From Candidatus Allocopromorpha excrementigallinarum (GTDB lineage: Bacteria; Bacillota; Clostridia; Peptostreptococcales; Anaerovoracaceae), in the NCBI GenBank assembly GCA_018714925.1, contig DVMP01000136.1, positions 1 through 45,184 on the forward strand: a DNA stretch of 45,184 bases, written 5' to 3'. The stretch's first letter is position 1. Each line of letters opens with the position of its first letter. This document shows, one piece after another, positions 42,164 through 45,184 of this stretch. Position numbers and translations under genes: made by a program. The notes under the pieces were generated by a model that was given only the letters and a program-made list of their open reading frames with translations, made no database searches and had not been told where the DNA came from.

Positions 42164-44709
42164 GCGCCGAGGCCGAAGAACAGGCGCCCGTCACGCCGTC
42201 TTCCCGGGAGGAGGACAGCAAAGCTCCGGAAGAGAGTAAAACTCCGGAGAGCACGGCGGAGCTTACCAGAGAGGAATTCATAGCCGGCAATGAAGACGCG
42301 AAAAAAATATACGACGATCTTCTGGATCTGAGAAAGAGCCTCGATGCTCTTAAGGAAAACGGCGTTCAGGGTAGCTTCTACGAAAGCGAAGACAACGTAG
42401 TCATTGAGGAGACCGACGAAATAAGAGAGGCAAGACAGGCCATAATAGACCAGGCCAGGAAGGACGCGGAGGAAAAGCGCCGCAGGAGGCAGGAGTCCGT
42501 TAAAAAGGCCGAGGAAGCCAGGAGGAAGGAGCAGGAGGTTATTCAGGCCCAGCAGAAAGCTGTGCTTGTAGCCCAGGAGGCTGAGAGAAAACGCCGTGAA
42601 GCGGCTGAAGCGGCTATCAGAGCCAAGGAAATCGAGAGAAAGCATCTTCTGGAAAAAATGGAGGCGGAAACAAAGGCCGTTGAAGAAAGGCTCAGAGAGG
42701 AGCTTGAAGAAAAGCTCTCTGAAAAGGAGCCTGCAGGCAGCGCTCCCGCTCCGGAAGAGGAGCCCGCCCTTTCCGATGAGGAGGCGGCCAGAGCTCTCGA
42801 GGAAGCCAAGGAGGCTCTTCTTTCCGTACATGAGGAGCAGGAGGAAGCCCTGGCGGGAACCTCGGAAGCGGCAAAGGCCGTGACAGAGGACCTGGCTCTT
42901 CGTCAGAAGAAACAGGCGGCAATCCTCAGGAGAGAGAGAAAGGCCAGGGCGGCCGAAGCCGAGGCAGCCAAGGCAGCCGAGCGAAAAAAGAGAAAAGAGG
43001 AGATCAAGGCCAGAAGAGAAGAACGAAGAAGACAGAGAAGAAAGGAAGCCGAGATCGCCAGACAGAAAAAGAGAAATAAGGCGGCTGCTGAGCTGGGAGG
43101 AGGAATAGTAAACGTCAAGGGCGTTACCATCCAGACGGAGATAAACGAGCTTCCGAGCTTTTCCTGGAGAGACTTCTTCGGGTTCAAGGACAGAAAAGAG
43201 CGAAAGGCCGAAACGGACAAGGAAAAGGAAGCTCTGAGACAGGAAAGAGAGCGGCGAAGGGAAGAGGCCAGAGCCATTGTCGATCTGACGGCGCAGAAGC
43301 GTATAGAAAATTACAGGAACAGTAAATTCGGCAGGAAGATGGATGCCTTCAAGGCCTTCTGCGAGCGTCATAAAGTGGTTCTGCTCACCTCATTTTCCAT
43401 AGTCCTTCTTTCCATAGTGGGAGTTGCCGGGGTATTTAACTATTACACAGCCTTCGCATACTCTTATAACGGCCAGACCCTGGGCGTGGTAAAGGAAAAG
43501 GACGATGTTCTGAGGATTACCGATCTGGTTCAGGGAGCCCTCACAGAGGAAAGAGACGTGGACGTTGTAATCGACGCCAGACGCGATATAGAGTTTACGA
43601 GAGTTTCTACCATAGGAGACGTTCCCATAGACACCTCGGAGGAGGTTTTAAAGAACCTTACCTACATGGGAGACGTTAACGTGGAGGCCTTCGGAATATA
43701 TGTAGACGGAAAAAAGGTTGGAGCCGTGGACAGCAAGGACACCGCGGCCGCCGTTCTTCAGGACATAAGGGACATGTATACCCATGAGGATGAAGGCGCG
43801 GAGGTTGAGGAGGCTGTTTTCGTGGAGGATGTTGATATAAGAAAGAGCAACACAGACCTTGAGGACGTCCTTTCAGAGGAGGAGATGGTAAACGTTCTTT
43901 CCACCAGCGGCGAAAAGGAGTCTGTTCACAAGGTTGTGGCCGGGGAGACCCTGGCGGACATAGCCAAGCTTTACTCCATGAAGGAGGAGGACATTCTCGA
44001 CGACAACTCCAACGTTGACCCTTCCAGGCTCAAGGTGGGAAGCGCTCTGGTAATAAAGCAGACCGCCCCTCTCGTCACCCTGAGAGTCACCGAGAAGATA
44101 ACCTATGAGGAAACTGTGGAGTATCAGACCGTTAATCAGAACGACGACAGCATATACGAAGGAGACACCCAGACCAGACAGACGGGAGAAAACGGCGTCA
44201 ACGAGGTGACCGCCAGAGTGGTAAGCGTCAACGGCGAAACCATAGAGGAGACGGACCTTGTTACAAAGGTTAAAAAGGAGCCTGTAGACGAGATTATTCT
44301 GGTGGGAACAAAGGAGAGACCGCCTACGGTAGGCTCAGGAAAATACATATGGCCTCTCAGCGGAGGATACAGAGTGTCCTCAGGCTTTGGAGCCAGATGG
44401 GGAAGGACCCACTACGGGCTTGACCTGGCCTGCGACGTGGGCAGCAACGTAATGGCCGCGGACGGAGGAACGGTAACCTACGCCGGATACAGCGGCTCCT
44501 ACGGTTACGTGATAATGATAGACCATCAGAACGGCATGGAGACAAGATACGCTCACAACAGTAAGCTCCTGGTAAGCGAAGGAGACAAGGTATATCAGGG
44601 ACAGCATATAGCCGAGTCCGGCAATACCGGAAGAAGCACCGGCCCTCACCTTCACTTTGAAATCAGAGTGGGAGGAGACGCCAAAAATCCTCTCAATTAT
44701 CTTCCTTAG
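42097..44709 (+). CDS. Membrane-anchored M23 peptidase with LysM and G5 domains
   Basis: 870 residues. Order: acidic disordered region (1-60); long Ala/Glu/Lys/Arg-rich coiled coil (about 105-420) predicted cytosolic; one membrane helix (about 428-450, VVLLTSFSIVLLSIVGVAGVFNYYTAF); external domain; LysM (about 609-660, HKVVAGETLADIAKLYSM); G5-like domain (about 662-740, VTLRVTEKITYEE...); LytM/M23 endopeptidase (about 755-870) with zinc motifs HYGLD and HLHFE intact. It should cleave peptidoglycan cross-bridges outside. AGGAGA precedes the start, which lies 67 bases inside the DnaD-type gene. The very long cytosolic arm is unusual. Confidence 0.92.
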   Translation: MPMLWRSNEGKDTDNSRRETPVSAEAEEQAPVTPSSREEDSKAPEESKTPESTAELTREEFIAGNEDAKKIYDDLLDLRKSLDALKENGVQGSFYESEDNVVIEETDEIREARQAIIDQARKDAEEKRRRRQESVKKAEEARRKEQEVIQAQQKAVLVAQEAERKRREAAEAAIRAKEIERKHLLEKMEAETKAVEERLREELEEKLSEKEPAGSAPAPEEEPALSDEEAARALEEAKEALLSVHEEQEEALAGTSEAAKAVTEDLALRQKKQAAILRRERKARAAEAEAAKAAERKKRKEEIKARREERRRQRRKEAEIARQKKRNKAAAELGGGIVNVKGVTIQTEINELPSFSWRDFFGFKDRKERKAETDKEKEALRQERERRREEARAIVDLTAQKRIENYRNSKFGRKMDAFKAFCERHKVVLLTSFSIVLLSIVGVAGVFNYYTAFAYSYNGQTLGVVKEKDDVLRITDLVQGALTEERDVDVVIDARRDIEFTRVSTIGDVPIDTSEEVLKNLTYMGDVNVEAFGIYVDGKKVGAVDSKDTAAAVLQDIRDMYTHEDEGAEVEEAVFVEDVDIRKSNTDLEDVLSEEEMVNVLSTSGEKESVHKVVAGETLADIAKLYSMKEEDILDDNSNVDPSRLKVGSALVIKQTAPLVTLRVTEKITYEETVEYQTVNQNDDSIYEGDTQTRQTGENGVNEVTARVVSVNGETIEETDLVTKVKKEPVDEIILVGTKERPPTVGSGKYIWPLSGGYRVSSGFGARWGRTHYGLDLACDVGSNVMAADGGTVTYAGYSGSYGYVIMIDHQNGMETRYAHNSKLLVSEGDKVYQGQHIAESGNTGRSTGPHLHFEIRVGGDAKNPLNYLP

Positions 44710-44744
44710 CGGTCTTTTCCGGCCTAGCCTGTAAAGAAAAAACC

Positions 44745-44790
44745 AAAGGGCCCCGCGTCAGGTTAAAAGCCTGACACGAGGCCCTTTTTT
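44745..44790. terminator. Terminator of the gdpP-dnaB-M23 operon
   Basis: AAAGGGCC plus CGCGTCAGG pairs with CCTGACACG plus GGCCCTTT (one mismatch in the inner part), followed by six T. A-rich sequence on the left makes it usable in both directions. Confidence 0.9.
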
Positions 44791-44866
44791 CATGTCGTAA
44801 TGTATGGGTGTTGGAATCTCAACATTTACCGCCTTATCTTCATCAGGCTTTAATTCATAACAGCTG

Positions 44867-44895
44867 TTGAAATAAAAAGAGCAATCAAATATAGG
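44867..44895 (+). promoter_or_regulatory. Candidate promoter abutting repeat element copy B
   Basis: TTGAAA (44867-44872), 17 bases, TATAGG (44890-44895). Transcription would start at about the first bases of the repeat element. Copy A also has a TTGAAA (2585-2590) just upstream, but no good -10 box. Confidence 0.4.
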
Positions 44896-45181
44896 GGATT
44901 TCTCCCTGTTTCACATTATGAAGCCACGTCTGAGGGAGAAATATTTTTGGTTCGGCCCGTCTTGAGATGGCGTGACGGCTGATTTCTACTGCAACTATTC
45001 CGATAATTTTAATTTAAGGGAGAAAAATATAGTACATTAAAGCATTAAAGCGGTATTTTTTTTACATAAATTCTATAAAATAGAAACATTTCTCCCTGTA
45101 TAAGCTTCCATAATTAAAATCAGGGAGAAACTACCTGTAACAACGTGACATGTACATGAATCAGTACAGGATTTCTCCCTG
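44896..45181. repeat. Inverted-repeat-rich non-coding element, copy B
   Basis: Collinear with 2611-2895 (286 against 285 bases). TTTCTCCCT or AGGGAGAAA motifs at 44899, 44933, 45017, 45089, 45125 region and 45172 pair as in copy A, with an identical 25-base first loop length. The best conserved stretch is CTACTGCAACTATTCCGATA against CTACCGCAACTATTCCGATA. The window ends 3 bases further on, so the terminal inverted repeat seen in copy A cannot be checked. No gene lies in 44791-45184. Confidence 0.78.
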
Positions 45182-45184
45182 CAT

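Noticed and set aside
42031..43371. Long open frame (446 codons) on the minus strand across the M23 peptidase gene
   Set aside because: It mirrors the Glu/Lys/Ala-rich coiled coil; its protein is Ser/Leu/Phe-rich low-complexity, has no family motif and no own ribosome binding site. The plus-strand gene is certain.

Overview
The window looks like a chromosomal segment of an anaerobic, low-to-medium G+C Firmicute of class Clostridia, probably a gut or oral commensal. The evidence is the core block rpsF-ssb-rpsR followed by DUF2232-gdpP-rplI-dnaB-dnaD, a class III fructose-1,6-bisphosphatase, sortase-type surface proteins, and strong AGGAGG-type ribosome binding sites with frequent GTG and TTG starts. 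Family-level placement cannot be read safely from sequence alone. No tRNA, rRNA or CRISPR array was found.

Layout. 1-15.4 kb is ordinary metabolism in short operons: metA (acetyl-CoA type by its Glu111), an SDR plus lipoprotein pair, an MBL-fold hydrolase with a LysR regulator, fbp with azlCD, a saccharopine-dehydrogenase-like protein with PlsC, YbjQ with PAP2, a DUF2148 protein with a degenerate shikimate-kinase-like protein, a sugar nucleotidyltransferase, and a divergent HxlR/flavodoxin-fold reductase pair. 15.5-23.5 kb holds a small serine recombinase followed by a 2324-residue CnaB-repeat cell-wall adhesin. 23.5-29.9 kb has a different codon style and looks acquired: an ABM-domain protein, a TetR-DHA2 efflux pair, a cytidylate-kinase-like gene, a second serine recombinase, and a cysteine-rich cell-wall protein. 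30-36.4 kb has a glucosaminidase, a secreted protein, a GPH-type symporter, rpsF-ssb-rpsR and a TPR/DUF4037/DUF4125 module. 36.4-44.7 kb is one long operon for c-di-AMP turnover, ribosomal protein L9, replication (DnaB, DnaD) and a membrane-anchored M23 peptidase.

Main discovery candidate. Between the second serine recombinase and the cysteine-rich surface protein lie two 24-bp recombinase-type sites (27950-27973 and 28088-28111). They have opposite polarity, set by the central dinucleotide (CT against AG), with centres 138 bp apart. The segment between them carries a good sigma-70 promoter (TTGAAA, 17 bp, TATACT) that points away from the surface gene in this assembly. Inversion would turn it toward the gene. 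This reads as a self-contained phase-variation switch, shown here in the OFF state. A 13-bp identical core of the site also overlaps the stop codon of the first recombinase, just before the giant adhesin.

Second candidate. A roughly 285-bp non-coding element rich in inverted repeats is present twice (2611-2895 and 44896-45181). It has repeated TTTCTCCCT / AGGGAGAAA motifs that pair into matching hairpins, and some paired changes between copies keep the pairing. It is either a structured RNA family or a MITE-like mobile repeat. Other oddities: a DnaD protein carrying the N-terminal part of a DnaC/DnaI-type helicase loader without the AAA+ domain, a GdpP without its usual membrane segments, and a shikimate-kinase-like protein lacking the P-loop lysine.
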